From positions 78,489,836 through 78,553,835 of the forward strand of contig CM061063.1 in assembly GCA_030762895.1 (NCBI GenBank): a stretch of 64,000 bases of DNA, written 5' to 3'. The stretch is from Sophora flavescens. Lineage: Eukaryota; Streptophyta; Magnoliopsida; Fabales; Fabaceae. The notes under the pieces were generated by a model. That model saw nothing but the letters and a program-made list of their open reading frames with translations, made no database searches and had not been told where the DNA came from. Positions 1 through 11,985 of the stretch are shown here, in pieces. Position 1 is the first letter of the stretch; each line of letters opens with the position of its first letter. Both the position numbers and the translations under genes were made by a program.

Positions 1-2640
1 GACCCAAGTGGGGGCATTAAGGTGATGGAACAAGCTCCAGGTTTGCTGGGTTGGGCTGGTAGTGACACTCTTTGTTAGCCTACCTCCTCCGACTTAACAG
101 AGCAGCGGTGCCCTGATAACCCAATTGTACAGAGAGGAGGGTAAATAAATAAATGGTTGAGTAAATAAATAAAGGAGAATGCACTACTAAGGCCATTTCT
201 TGGTTGGACCATCTCTTTTTTCAATTTTAATGTAACTACGTGTTCCTCATTGGGCATCATTTTTTATGATTGTGTCAATATGGCATCGCCCATGTAGCAA
301 CTTGGCTGTACAATCTCTGTAATTCTCCTCATTCCACCAAATATAGCCCAAACATACAAGTCTTCGGTGTGTCTACCAGGCATCCAATTAAATAAGAACT
401 AAAATTGCACTAGCTCTCGTTGACATGAAATCTAGGAAAACTTAGAGTACCTATCAAAAAAAAAAACAAGAGAAACTTAGAGTTACTATTTTTTTTTTGG
501 TGGATAACTTAGAGTTACTATATTTTAAATGGTCGCTTCATAATCTTTATTATTCGGTAAGATTATAATTTATTGTGGATATTTTCCATTTGTATCTCGC
601 CATTCATTCACGTTAAATTATAATTAATTGTTGATATTTGCCATTTACGTCTAGCCATTCATTCTTGTTTATTTATCAAAGCAATCTGCTCATCACTACT
701 GTTACATTGTAAGCTCTTATTGGTTAGAACGATTCATTCTACCTACGTGGCTATGTTATGATTCCATTTACATTAAATAATCAGTTATGATTTGCTACAT
801 CTTTCGCTAGTTGTGTTGTACACTTGTACTTATCCATATTCATTTAATTTACTATTATATTATTTAGAGTCATGTTAACAATGTCCTTAGAACACTCTTT
901 AAAGAATCAAGAAAAGCAAGTTTTCATTGAAAAACTAAGCATTTCACTTTTTTAAATATAAATACACTAATTCCCTATACAAACTTTCTTTTCTTGATTC
1001 CTTAATAAATACCTTTAGGCCACTCGTTAGCATTTTCCTATTATTTATCATGCTTTTGATATGGAGCACACTTTTGATATGGAGCACCCATTCACAGCAT
1101 GCTTCCAACTTGTTGTCACTAATTTTGTGCGACACTTATTGCCATCGAAATGTCGCTCACGCGTTCAATCTCCTTTGATTGTGGTGTTTACTCGGTTTTT
1201 TTGGTAGTGTCCAAATCCGACGAAATCAAATAATTAAAGTAAAAGATCAGGAGATTGTAGGACTTCTACGATAATCTCGTTTCCAGTGGTTTTTTACAAA
1301 TGTGTCTGCCACAACACAAATTTGACAAAAATCAAACTATGAATATGATGGCAAGGACTTTTCTCTACTTACATGAAAAGTTGACAAAAATCTACTTGAA
1401 TTACAATTGAAGTTAAAGATAAAACTAGAAGAAAGCATTAAATTACTACTACATTGAAAAATAAAAAATATAAATTGAAAGAGATGAGTTTTCTAGTAGA
1501 ATAACAATAAAAAGCATAAAGGAACATGAATTTAAGTTTAAAACGTACGGTAAGTATGTTGTCAACTACAATTGTAGAATAAATTGAAAAGTAAAACTTG
1601 ATAAAAATAGTATAAACAAAAGTTTAAATAAGAAAAGTTTTACATAGGCGAAGATAAAAACTTGAAGAATAGTGAGAGTGGATTAAAAATAAACGTTAAT
1701 ATGGGAACTTAAAGTAAATCCGCCATCTTGAATTGATGGCGGTAAAGACAAAGAACTTGAAAAGATAGATGCAAGAAAACTATGAATCTGAGAGAAATAA
1801 TGACAAGAACTTGAAACGAAATGAAGAAACAAGATTATGTAATGAAATTGTATTGAAATTTGACAAAGGGGTGGAAAAAGTACTTGAGTTAATCCGTCAG
1901 TCTGCTGTGTGATCGAGACGTATAGGATGTTTCAAGTTTCCAACCTTTATTACATCGTAAATTCTACTATTTGTAGACAAAGAAAGTAACTTCTAATTCT
2001 AACTTCCTACTTTACTATCTGCCACGTGTACGACAGTTTTCCACATTCCAAATCCAAAATATTTTGACAACAACTTCTTCAAACTGCCCAACTTGCTCGA
2101 ACCGTTTCCGCGTCAACTTTATTGTCTTCAACAGTCTCGTTGTCCGTCATGTCATCCTTGATAATTGAATGTCGAACTTTTAACTTAAACATTTCTCTGG
2201 ATCTTCAATTCGACATTTGCTTTTCCGACACCAATCCATTTGTCGACTGAATGGGATTCTTGTCAAATTTTGGACTTGGCCATTTTCTTATCACTTCATA
2301 AACCTGCCTTTGTTGACCTGACAAAAATTAGAAATTCTTAAAATTCCTATCCAACAAATGCCCCCCAAGTTTTGTCATTCGACGTTATGAGGAGAAAGGC
2401 AAAACTTATAAAAATCTTTCAACTTCATCCTTCAATTTCTTTTTAAACCGTTTCATTAATAGGACACCCCCTTTGACACGGTTACCATTCCCTAAAAAAT
2501 AGCCATCATGAGTTAGTGGCTTTTAACAGTTACCTTTTAGGAAATCGTGTCCTTTATTTAATATGTCTTTCGAGTAAAAATTCATTTTTACTCTCACTCA
2601 TTAAAACCCCTTTCATTGTTCATCTTCTTCCTTTTCGAGC
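1..2640. other. AT-rich intergenic stretch without a recognisable gene
   Basis: No open frame here has plant protein character. The stretch is AT-rich with short A/T runs and scattered short direct repeats. I see no transposon termini and no RNA gene. It may include the promoter of the PMD locus that follows, but no convincing TATA element could be tied to it. Confidence 0.5.
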
Positions 2641-2666
2641 CCTGAATGCACAATTCTGTAACTCCC

Positions 2667-3521
2667 ATGGCAACTTCAACAAAGAAGAACTCAGCTAAAG
2701 GGAATGCACAAGTTCAACCTTCTGTTCCTGAACCAATCCTCGACAGTACCATTTTATGGAATGAATCCCAGGTAACCCATTGATTCCCTAATCCTCCATT
2801 GCATGTTAATCCCCCAACTGCATTTCTGGGGTCAATGGTTACTCTTGAAACTTTTCCAGGCAACCTTCGTACTCTTTTTCCTTGTAAAGTTCCAGATGAA
2901 CACATTCTTGCTTCTTACCCTTCCCTTAACATCAATAATTTGAAGAAAAAACATATAATGTTTAGGCTGTCTCTTTCCAAGTTCGCTCTTTTCGAATCTT
3001 GGTATGATAGGCTAAAACCTCATAAAGAACACATCTGGAAACAAGCTGGAATTTTTGAACTTCTCTATTTGTCAACCCATCTAAAACCAGTAGACACTGC
3101 TATGATTGACGTATCTATTTTCTTCTGGAACAAAACCACTGCCAATTTTCACTTTCGTTATGGAATGATGGGTCCGACACTATTTGACGTGTCAGCTATC
3201 ACAGGCCTTCGTCCTGATTTTCCAGTTATTCACCCCAATTTAGATCCTCAAAACCTTAGCAAAGTTTATCGCAAAGTTGCTTTTACCTCTTTGGTCAAAC
3301 ATTACCGTCAAGAAACAGATGAAGTTTATGACGAAGAGCATATTGCCTTTTTGCTCTTATGGTTGTCAGCTTACATTTTTGGGGTCAAATCTGTCTCCAT
3401 TAACAAAGCTCTGGAAAAGCTTGACAACCTTCCAATGACCAAGTTGAAACTCCCTAGGTATTTGAAGTTTTATCTAAATTCTGTCATAATTTTATCATCC
3501 TTAGTCTACGATAAAACTTAA
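2667..3521 (+). pseudogene. Plant mobile domain (PMD/aminotransferase-like) protein, interrupted by an in-frame stop
   Basis: The best start is the ATG at 2667, followed by a K/S/Q-rich N-terminus. The frame meets a TGA at 2781 (codon 39) and then stays open to 3521. The open part has the hallmark of plant mobile domain proteins (PF10536): an FRYGMMGPTLFDVSAITGLRP-like block around residue 165, preceded by an F-x-FWNKTT-x-FHF stretch. PMD proteins are both host genes (MAIL1/MAIN family) and passengers of plant transposons and retroelements. The frame ends shortly before a T-rich ATATGTTTGCAG acceptor-like site at about 3543, so this and the next ORF may be two exons of one gene, but no donor in the right phase is convincing. 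The in-frame stop makes a transposon-derived pseudogene more likely than an active gene. Confidence 0.6.
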
Positions 3522-3537
3522 TAAAATCGACATATGT

Positions 3538-4506
3538 TTGCAGGATTTGAATGCAATGGTTATTGACACCGCTGTCACCAATCTCGGTGATCAAGCTGAT
3601 CATGATCAAAACCTTCAAGTCACTTCACCTCCACCAAAGCAAGATGCAACTGAAATGCCTGTCAACCAACCTACAACCACTATGCTTAAGATTCCTGCTT
3701 CTGTCTATGATGTTGGGACTCTCTTAGGTGAAACTTTGGTCAATCTTTCTGTCCCTTCCATTTCGACAGAAATTCAACCATCTATTGTCGAAATAGAGAA
3801 AATTGCTGAACTTGAGCTCGAAAATCTCATTGATTTATTGTCAGCAGCTGGTCGTCAGAGTTCATCAAGATCTGCCCAATCAACCAACTTTCAAGGGAAA
3901 GATTCCAGCGACTCTCAAGCTGTCAAGCTTATGCAAGATCTTAAATATTTTCTTCAACACTCCATTCAAGATCTATTTTCAAGCTCAGATATACGTTCCA
4001 AAATGGTTGACCTTCTTCAACAACTTGATCCCATCAAACACAATCTGCCAGCTTCAAGTCGGGGCATACTAGTTTCTATCCAGGACTTTTTTAATGTCCT
4101 GACAAACAAGTTGCCAACCATCCATGCTGTCATGATTCCTTTCGAGTCTGAAGAAACCAAAAGGGATGAGTTGTTGGGTACCTTGCGTACCATGAAGACT
4201 AACAGAGATAAGGAGATTCATGTCATTTCTGGCAAAATTAAAACCAAAACGGAAGTTGACAAAAGAATTACTGACTTAAAGGCCGCTCTTATCTCAGCAA
4301 AAGAAGAGAAACTTCAGACTAATAAGGCTTTGTCAGCCAGTAAAACTAAGGTTCAACAAATTGATCATGATTCAAAGAAGCTGGGGGTATCTGCTAGGGC
4401 CATTGCTACCAAGTTGTCAACTTTGGAGCCCGAGTACTTGGTGGTTAAATCTTACAAAGAATCTCTAGAAAAGACTTGGGAAGATATCAAGAATTCCCAA
4501 TTTTAG
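3538..4506 (+). CDS. Coiled-coil C-terminal part of the PMD locus (probable second exon)
   Basis: A 322-residue open frame starts just after the PMD domain, separated by 16 bp that end in a GCAG acceptor-like motif. The first ~200 residues are S/T/Q/P-rich and probably disordered. Residues ~205-315 are rich in K, E and heptad-spaced L/I/V and predict a coiled coil. The ATG that could start it independently is a few codons in (NAMVIDTAV...). Long PMD proteins of transposon origin often carry such coiled-coil tails, so I infer that it belongs to the same transcription unit as 2667-3521. No catalytic motif is visible. It could also be an unrelated host fragment. Confidence 0.45.
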   Translation: MQDLNAMVIDTAVTNLGDQADHDQNLQVTSPPPKQDATEMPVNQPTTTMLKIPASVYDVGTLLGETLVNLSVPSISTEIQPSIVEIEKIAELELENLIDLLSAAGRQSSSRSAQSTNFQGKDSSDSQAVKLMQDLKYFLQHSIQDLFSSSDIRSKMVDLLQQLDPIKHNLPASSRGILVSIQDFFNVLTNKLPTIHAVMIPFESEETKRDELLGTLRTMKTNRDKEIHVISGKIKTKTEVDKRITDLKAALISAKEEKLQTNKALSASKTKVQQIDHDSKKLGVSARAIATKLSTLEPEYLVVKSYKESLEKTWEDIKNSQF

Positions 4507-4509
4507 ATT

Positions 4510-5285
4510 AGTTGACACTTTTTTTTTATCTGTAATATACGTTAGTTTGAACATTTTTATCTTACAATCCCTCAACTTCGACGCATATTTCTTGCATGCC
4601 AACCGTCTATATTGATCATCATGTTTTTAGAATCTTTTCTTAAACTCATAAGAAAACAATTCACTTTCCCAAGTAACTCGTAACTTAAATTTTAATTAAT
4701 GACAATTAATACCATGATAAGTTACAAGACCTAGGAAACTCCACATATTTACCATATTTGCGCCCCGGGGCTTCTATAAATACTCTATCTTCTAAAACAT
4801 TGATTACACTTAAACTTCAATGCGTAAACATGACTAAGTTTATCATCAAACTTCCTTCTCTGCATTTTCTGCTTCCTCCATGGGAACCTAATTCTGTGGA
4901 GTTTCAAGACCATTATAAAGGTCTCTGTCTTGATGGTCATCTTCCCAGTGAAGATCAGTAACCAACGTAGTGTGCGCAGTGGAGATCAGCAATCAACGTA
5001 GCTTCTAGAGCTGACTACCGCTGCGCATTTCTGGCTTAAGCATATTGGAGACAGAACGAGTGCACCTGGCTCCAGTTCCATCATCTTCTTCCCGAAGGTG
5101 GTTATCTCTCTTGGTGTCATCTTTACCACACCATAAGCAACAACAACCTTCTGGGCTAAATGATGGTGATATTTGGTTTTTTTTTTGTTTCTTAAATATA
5201 CAGGATGATATTCACATACGAAATTCACCCTGGCTATACAATGTAATATTCATATACTTCAGATAAAATTCTCCTATATATAATT
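4510..5285. other. Intergenic, nothing recognised
   Basis: AT-rich sequence with one short imperfect repeat near 4950-5000. Short open frames on both strands have no recognisable protein character. Confidence 0.4.
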
Positions 5286-5298
5286 TCCCAATTAAGCT

Positions 5299-5495
5299 AA
5301 CACTAAGGGATTGGTCTAGTGAAGCAAGGCAGTAACTCGTATTTGAGAGGTTACAGATTCGAGCCCCCACTAGTCTCTTTAAAGATGTGAATGTAAATCC
5401 CTTTTTAAATGTTTTTAGAGCTCAAAGCTTTTTTTTTGCTTTGAACTGAGGTACCATACTCTCACCCCAAATTTAATTCACCGAAAAAAAAAATC
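5299..5495 (+). mobile_element. tRNA-derived SINE with flanking target duplication
   Basis: A ~200-bp unit begins with a polymerase III A-box-like TGGTCTAGTG (about 5312) and has a B-box-like GATTCGAGCCC at about 5356-5366, the spacing expected of a tRNA-derived SINE. It ends in a run of ten A residues. It is flanked by TCCCAATTAAGCT at 5286-5298 and TCCCAATTAAACT at 5496-5508, a 13-bp target duplication with one mismatch. It lies ~460 bp upstream of the SUN gene start. Confidence 0.65.
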
Positions 5496-5959
5496 TCCCA
5501 ATTAAACTAGTGGTTTTGAATCTTTTGATTAGTGTTAGAATAAATCAACATTAATTTATTGATCTTTCTTCTTTCCATAGCCTAGCGAATATGGGCCGAA
5601 CAAGCCCAGGTCCAGTTGGCAATGTTTAGGTCATTACCGTTTCACGACCACGCTCCGAGAAGTCGCTTCCTCCTTCAGTGTCCTCCGCTCTCTCTGACTT
5701 CAAATTTCTCCCTCACTTCCGAATCAAAATTTCACCCCAAAAAAACAGAAACTGGACAAAGTATCCCTTCATTCAAAATAACTTCATCTTCATTTCTATT
5801 CTTCAGATCTCATAAAAACACAAAACACAAAACAATAACACACCCTCTCTCTCTCTCTCTGAAGTTTCTAACCGTTTTTTCTTCTTCACCACCACACATT
5901 AGGGTTTCGAACATTCACACCGTTTCCTCTTTGAATTGAAGCGGTTTCTGGCGATTCCG

Positions 5960-8031
5960 ATGTCTGCTTCCACGGTCTCCATCACGGCGGCGAACCCGTC
6001 ATCGGCGCGTCGGAGGCCCGTTATCGCCGCCGACAAGAAGACCTCCAACATGGAACTCCTCGTCATCGACGCCACCGTTTCTCCGTCCGACGGGGACGGC
6101 AAGGCCGCCACCTCCGCCGGCAACGCCCGACGCCTCAGCCACCACTCGGTCCGCGGAGAGGCTGTCCTCGAGAGATCCGCCAAGGACTTGGTTCTGCCAA
6201 AGAAGGCCGCCGCCGGTGGAGTCGCCGCCGGTTCCGGAGGCGGCAATTCGAACGGAATGACGCGTCGAGTGCGGAAGTGGTGGGACACGGTGCTGAGCAT
6301 TTTCATGGAGTATGGCGGTCTCCTTTTGGTGCTTGTGGGGTTCTTCTATTTGAATTGGAATCTGGCGTTGAAATCCAGTGACGCCATCGGGGACGGCGTA
6401 GGGTTGTCGAATTTCGAGGGAAGAATTCCCGATGTGGAGGGGTTACTGAAGATGACCCAGGTTCAAGTTGAGGTGATGAATAGGAAGATGGAGGATGAGG
6501 TTGGAGGATTGATGAAGGAAATGAATGAGAAAAGTGCAATTTTGGAAAGTGGGATTAAGAAATTGGAAGCCAAGAGTGAAGGATTGGAGAGGTATTTGAA
6601 TGAGTTAATGACAGAGGATTGGTTATCAAGGGAAGAGTTTCACAAGATTTTTGAGGGTTTGAAGAAGAATGCGAAGGGAAGTGGGTATGAGGGTGGGAGT
6701 TGGGATGAGATAAGAGAATTTGCAAAAAGAGTGATTGAGAAGGAGATTGAGAAGCATGCTGCTGATGGGCTTGGGAGGGTGGACTATGCTCTATACAGTG
6801 GTGGAGGCCGCGTTGTGAGGCATTCGGAGGCGTATCACTTTGGGAAGGGGAACTGGTTCTTGTCTGCCAGGAATGGTGTCCACCCCAATGCTGATAAGAT
6901 GTTGAAACCGAGCTTTGGTCAGCCGGGGGAGTGTTTTCCATTGAAGGGTAGTAATGGTTTTGTTCAGATTAAGTTGCGCACTGCCATCATTCCTGAGGCT
7001 GTCACCCTGGAACATGTTTCAAAGGTGATGCATTTATTCAAAAAATTGCTATATGCATGCCAATCACTTAGTATTTTCTTTTATTGTTCCTTAGTATTTG
7101 CAAAATTTGGGGCAATTGAGATGTTTGTTTTAGGCAGTTTGATTGTACAATGCTCATGCATTCCTAATATTTATATACATTGCCTATTTTCTGATTGTAG
7201 CAAACTCTGTTCATGAAATTGCATAGTGTGTCGTGAATTAAGTTTATTTATGCAATATCCCAATGTATCAATTAGATGTAAGTAGTTTATTAAAATGTTT
7301 TGGCCTTTAAGTGATTTATTGGTTTAGTTTTTAGAAGATATGATTTTATCTTGAATTATGATAAATGTAATTGTTAGCAGTTGAGGATGTCCATATGCTG
7401 GATATACCTGGTGCATATATGATTTTGATGTTGCCCCATATACGAATCCCTGTTCTCTCTGTTATTTTATATTATTTAACACCTTTTCGATGCATGAAAA
7501 TTGAAAAGTAGTAAATAATGTTATAGATGCATTATCAGTTTTCCTTGTTAAATCTCTCATCTATGTCAATTTTTGGTGATCTTCTGGCCGAACTCAATTG
7601 ATTTCCAATCCTTTTATATGCATATTTTTTTCTTGATGCCTCTGGTACATGAGTGTTTCGTTTTTTTATTTTATTTAATATATTATGTCAGCCTTTCTTT
7701 TCATATTGTTAGTTTGTAGTACTGAAATTTTTCTTTTCAACAGAGTGTTGCATTTGATAGATCAAGTGCTCCAAAAGACTGCAGAGTCTCTGGTTGGCTG
7801 CAGGGGCCTAATACCGATCCTCTTGATACTGTAAAGATGTTTCTTCTAGCAGAATTTACATATGACCTTGAGAAAAGCAATGCTCAAACTTTCAATGTGT
7901 TGAATTCAGCTGATTCTGGCCTTATTGACACAGTAAGGCTTGATTTTACGTCAAACCATGGAAGCTCACACACTTCTATATATCGCTTAAGAGTTCATGG
8001 TCAAGAGCCCGACCCGACCCAGTTTCTATGA
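5960..8031 (+). CDS. SUN1/SUN2-like: SUN-domain inner nuclear envelope protein, two exons
   Basis: Coding exons are 5960-7024 and 7744-8031. The intron has GT at 7025 and AG at 7742-7743, and joining gives 450 residues, matching Arabidopsis SUN1/SUN2 (about 450-470). The N-terminus MSASTVSIT is the plant SUN signature. Residues ~101-107 are basic (TRRVRKW). A single membrane span lies at ~118-136, a coiled coil at ~150-225, and the SUN domain runs from ~275 to the end, with the conserved VSGWLQGP region in exon 2. SUN proteins trimerise in the perinuclear space and bind KASH/WIP proteins to link chromatin to the cytoskeleton. The start was chosen because an earlier in-frame non-ATG extension lacks conservation. 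The 5' leader at 5843-5862 is a CT microsatellite, common in plant leaders. The gene appears intact. Confidence 0.93.
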
Positions 8032-10298
8032 TGGCAACAGTGAATAAAGCTATTTAAGTGATAAATTAATGTAAATATCCCTACTAAACCCCAAATTTAA
8101 TGGTGCAAAGAACATTTTATTTTTTCATTAACCAGCAAGTCAAAGATTTGCCAATAGTCCTTTTATACCCCTCCTAATTTTAATGTCCTATTACTCTGAG
8201 TTAGTTTTCTTTTCCTCTTGGATTTATTCACAGCATACGTTGATCACGTGCACTCTCTATTCAGTAATGTACATTTCATTTGGGACTACATGGAGTGTCA
8301 TCATATATTGTTGTGGCTTTTTATTCTGCTAGCTAAATAGAAAAACTTTTATATAATATGAAGTTTGAAGCAAAATGGGGTGAAGGAGAACAATAATGGG
8401 AATTGAAAGATTCCCAACCATTACATTGCATTACTTTCAAAATATAACCCTGTAGCAAATCTTTTTCTATAATTACTCAAATCAAACCTGTAGCCTATTT
8501 TATTACATTGCGTTATGACAAATGACAACTCTATATTCCATCTACAATCTATGTTTCAATTATTAGATGCTGCTGTCGCAAGCAGGTGGCAAATCACATA
8601 AATTTTTTTGAAGAAAAAAAAGCAGATTTTGTGTGTGTATGATTGATAAAAAATAGTAATTGAAGTTCTTTAAAATTCAGAGTTCAGACAAATGCTACAT
8701 ACCAACCACACATTGGCTAAGAAAAAAGCTTCTTATATAATATGATAACTGATATGTCATGCTGAAACATCTGCCACTGTTACTGTTCAAGTGTTCAACT
8801 AGGCTCCATAACATGATCCATAAGGGAAGGGGTAAAGGACACAACTTGTCTATAGATATCAACACAATATGTTAAAAAAGTAGGACAAAGGATCATTCTT
8901 CATTCATCTCTCAAGAGCTAGTATCCATTGGCCTCATTCCTTATAAGAAGAGATAACTTGAGGATTTGTGAAGATAAATTGAAATTGGGTTTGGAATTTG
9001 GATTGGTTTTGCTTAAATGAAGCATGAAAGCAGGATTTCCAAGGAATGTGTCTGTGGAGTGGGAGTGAAGCAACCCCACTTTGCCATTTGAAAAGTAATT
9101 GTTCATCCTTTATTTTGGGGAGAATGGTGTGCTTTTTCTATGAAGAAACTGCCGCCATTTTGGTGTTATTCTAGGCTGGCTTCGTCTCTTTGCAAGATGG
9201 CATAGTACCACAAAAGTTAGAGACTTGGTAAAAGGAGCTTGAATGAATAATTTATCAACAAAATAATTTTTTGGACCATATTACTCTAGCTACACCTTTA
9301 TAAGTTATAACTAGCTTCAATTTTCTGTCCTTGTTTCTTTTTCTTTTTCTTTTTTTCCCTTTTGATTTGATTATGGTTTATAAGCGGCAAGATCCATTCA
9401 GCTACTTTGAGATTGGCCCATTTGGTCATGATGACCAGGGCCTTGACTTTGACTATCCATTCATACATTTGGAAGAGTCTATTTGTATGTCTAAAGTTGT
9501 GATTTTGAGCTTTTAACAAGTTGGTCAATGATCCACTTGTCATTCATGGAATTGGACGAGTGAAACACTTTTCAACTCTTTTTCTTAAATAGGTAGTTGA
9601 TATGATGGTTTCACTTGAAAGATACATTTTGTGATTAATTAAACATGAGGATTACAAACTACTATGAAGTTTACTTAATTGAGAAATTTAAGTTATTATG
9701 ATGATGATATCATGTTTTATTTTTTAATACATAAACTTACATTTATCGGAAAAAAAATTGTAATCTTTTAAAACATTTGAGGTTCTAATACACCATTTCC
9801 CAAATATTATTCAATAGCAAACTTTTTTCATAAGTACTCCAAAGGACGTCTCAATCCATATATATGCATGATGAAGCACTTGATTATTTTCTTAAAAATC
9901 TGAATTTTTTTAACAAAGATTATTATGAAAGTTTACAAAAAATTCACATTTCTCTCAAATATTTATTTTAAAAAAGATTAGACTCTTCTGAAGTGAGTTA
10001 AAGCGTAAAGTGAAAAAATAAAAATATATCTATCATTGATTATTGAAAATAAGACGAGGTCTCATTACACTTTAATTAATTTAGGATCAATACACTCTTA
10101 CTTTTTCATTTTACACTTTTGCTCAATTTAGATAAGGTTTATCCTAAAATGAATATTTCAAATAGCACTTAGGCAAAATCTAACCAGTATGTAACAAAAA
10201 AATCACAAAATAATCATTTTATATAACACACAAGGCTGTCACAAGCTTTTATGTGACTATTTTATTGTAAAACAGAACTATATTAGAAGTAAACAAAC

Positions 10299-10302
<4 letters not shown>
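8032..10302. other. Intergenic stretch downstream of the SUN gene
   Basis: The proximal part must contain the SUN 3' untranslated region. The rest is AT-rich with poly-T and poly-A runs and a pyrimidine-rich tract near 9330-9357. No gene or clear transposon boundary was found. Confidence 0.4.

Positions 10303-10346
<44 letters not shown>
10303..10346. repeat. (AT)n microsatellite, insertion target of element A
   Basis: An uninterrupted AT dinucleotide run abuts the left LTR of element A. The run resumes right after the right LTR (16328-16347), so the element inserted into a pre-existing (AT)n. The apparent 5-bp TATAT target duplication is therefore real but weakly informative. Confidence 0.85.
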
Positions 10347-10350
<4 letters not shown>

Positions 10351-10727
10351 CCTGCCAAGATCCGTTTTGTCCGAATCTCCATAGAACGTGAAACCAAGGG
10401 GGTTATTTTATGATTTGGGCTTGACAGAATTGATGATTCCGGTCCTACGTATCCCGGTGGGAATCAAAGCCGACGTAGTTCTAGGTTCATCCCTGGGCGG
10501 GGCGGTGATCTCGATCCCTTAATTTTGTATCGGACGAGTACTAGGGAGCAAGGACTGTTTGATAGTCTCTTGGTCGACGCTAGTTCCTCTAACACGCTTA
10601 AGGGAGAGTCACCGGTGTTCAGTCAAAAGTGTCCTCTTCTTATGAGGGGTACTGCCCCTTTTATAATTTCTGGACCGGGGTAGGGTACTTGGGCTCGGTG
10701 GCCAGGTTAATAACCTCGGCCAGTACA
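10347..10727 (-). repeat. Element A 3' LTR
   Basis: Left copy of the direct repeat, TG...CA on both strands, 381 bp. It differs from the right copy near 10432, 10456, 10470 and 10679, which indicates a recent insertion. Confidence 0.88.
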
Positions 10728-10746
10728 CAAGCCCCCCAAGCTCTGA
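10728..10746 (-). promoter_or_regulatory. Element A polypurine tract
   Basis: On the minus strand this reads AGCTTGGGGGGCTTG directly before the LTR start TGTACTGG. It is the plus-strand DNA primer site expected next to the 3' LTR. The same tract precedes the 3' LTR of element B at 39197-39212, and further copies lie inside both elements. Confidence 0.75.
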
Positions 10747-11400
10747 GCTTAAACAAGCGAAAGAGCTGACAAGTATTAAACCGAGCTGATACTTCGGCCA
10801 TGTGGACTTCCTTCCTTCCTTATTTCAAGCCGTTACTTCAACCGAACCTGCCTTCCTTTTTGTATTTTAAGGCTTTGAACTCGGCCTCATTTTTACTTTC
10901 GGCATTGTGCTCGGTTCCTTTAATAATTTCAATGGCTCGAACTCGGCCTTTAGGCTCAGACTTGGCCTTAAGAAATTTAATGACTCGCACTCGGCCACCA
11001 AGCTCAAACTTGGCCTTAAGAATTTGACTGGCTCGAACTCGGCCACCAAAATAAGATGCCTGCCGAGTAAATACTTCGGCAAGATAAGAGAAAATAAAAC
11101 AATATTCGCCATAAATTCTTTTATTGGATGGAGTCCGCGGTGTGCCTCGTTAAAACCTCCCCGGTCAAAACCCTTTTTGGGACAAAATACCGAGGTAGGA
11201 AAAAGAGTACAACACCCGACTATATACATCAAGCGCAGACTTAGTGCAATGATCGGCCGTGATCCAAGCTGGAACTTCTCCAACTCCTGAATGGGCTATG
11301 TCAATTCTCGGGTCTAGTTCAACAGAGCTGACAGAATTTTCAGACTTGTCTTTTCCCCTGTCTATTCATAATTAGTGCAAGTTGTCTTCAATGTACGAAG

Positions 11401-11985
11401 TTAATATTGACTTGCTGACACTGCATCATCCAATGTTAGATAAAATGACTCCTTCCCAATCTTGTCAACAAACTCGGATAATATCAGCTTCTCCATAACC
11501 TCCAACCTTGGGTTTACCAATGACACCTTAATTCCATTCTTTTCCAATGTTCTATTTATCTCCAATAATCCTCCAATAGCAGTTGTGTCAATTGATGTCA
11601 CTCCTGACAAATCGAGTTATGATGTACTCAACAACATCTCCACTCATGTCTTTGCTCACTTCTAATATACCTCATAATCCTTTCTTTGACATAGATAGAA
11701 TTTTGCAAAGCAAATGGGAGAACCAAGTTGTATAATTAGAGCTCCTGGGATTTTTGAAGCACTATATTGCTCAACATCTCGATATAAACCCAAGTCATTT
11801 AACTTTCCAAGCTCGCATGCCGCTGGTCTAGCCATATATAAGAGTGCTCTAAGCACACCGAGTCCAACAGACATCAAGAGGCCAACATCCATGCTTACAA
11901 AGGCGACTCCAAGGAAGGCAGCCATGCAGATAAGAAAATCAAATTTGTCAACTTTAAAGAGATGGATAGCTTGGGGCCGAGGTAT
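11401..11985 (-). pseudogene. Captured sulfate transporter fragment (SULTR group-3-like C-terminus with STAS domain)
   Basis: Minus-strand frames reading IHLFKVDKFDFLICMAA..., DVGLLMSVGLGVLRALLY, GLYRDVEQY and IQLGSP (11985-11690) continue, after frameshifts near 11600-11690, into SGVTSIDTTAIGGLLEINRTL and VNPRLEVMEKLILSEFV ending SASQY at 11401. These are the last transmembrane helix, linker and STAS domain of plant SULTR3-type SLC26 sulfate transporters. The upstream transporter core is absent. No intron is visible, so I infer a cDNA-derived piece. It lies in the sense orientation of element A. The N-terminal junction, near 11970, joins LTR-like sequence (HDRPRTKIPRPQA) to the transporter. 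Frameshifts make it non-functional. Confidence 0.85.

Noticed and set aside
5899..6941. Long minus-strand open frames opposite SUN exon 1
   Set aside because: They mirror a GC-biased coding exon on the plus strand, which has clear SUN protein conservation; the minus-strand products are low-complexity.
9331..9516. Plus-strand frame starting in a pyrimidine-rich tract
   Set aside because: The N-terminus is simple-sequence F/L and the rest has no recognisable domain or exon context.
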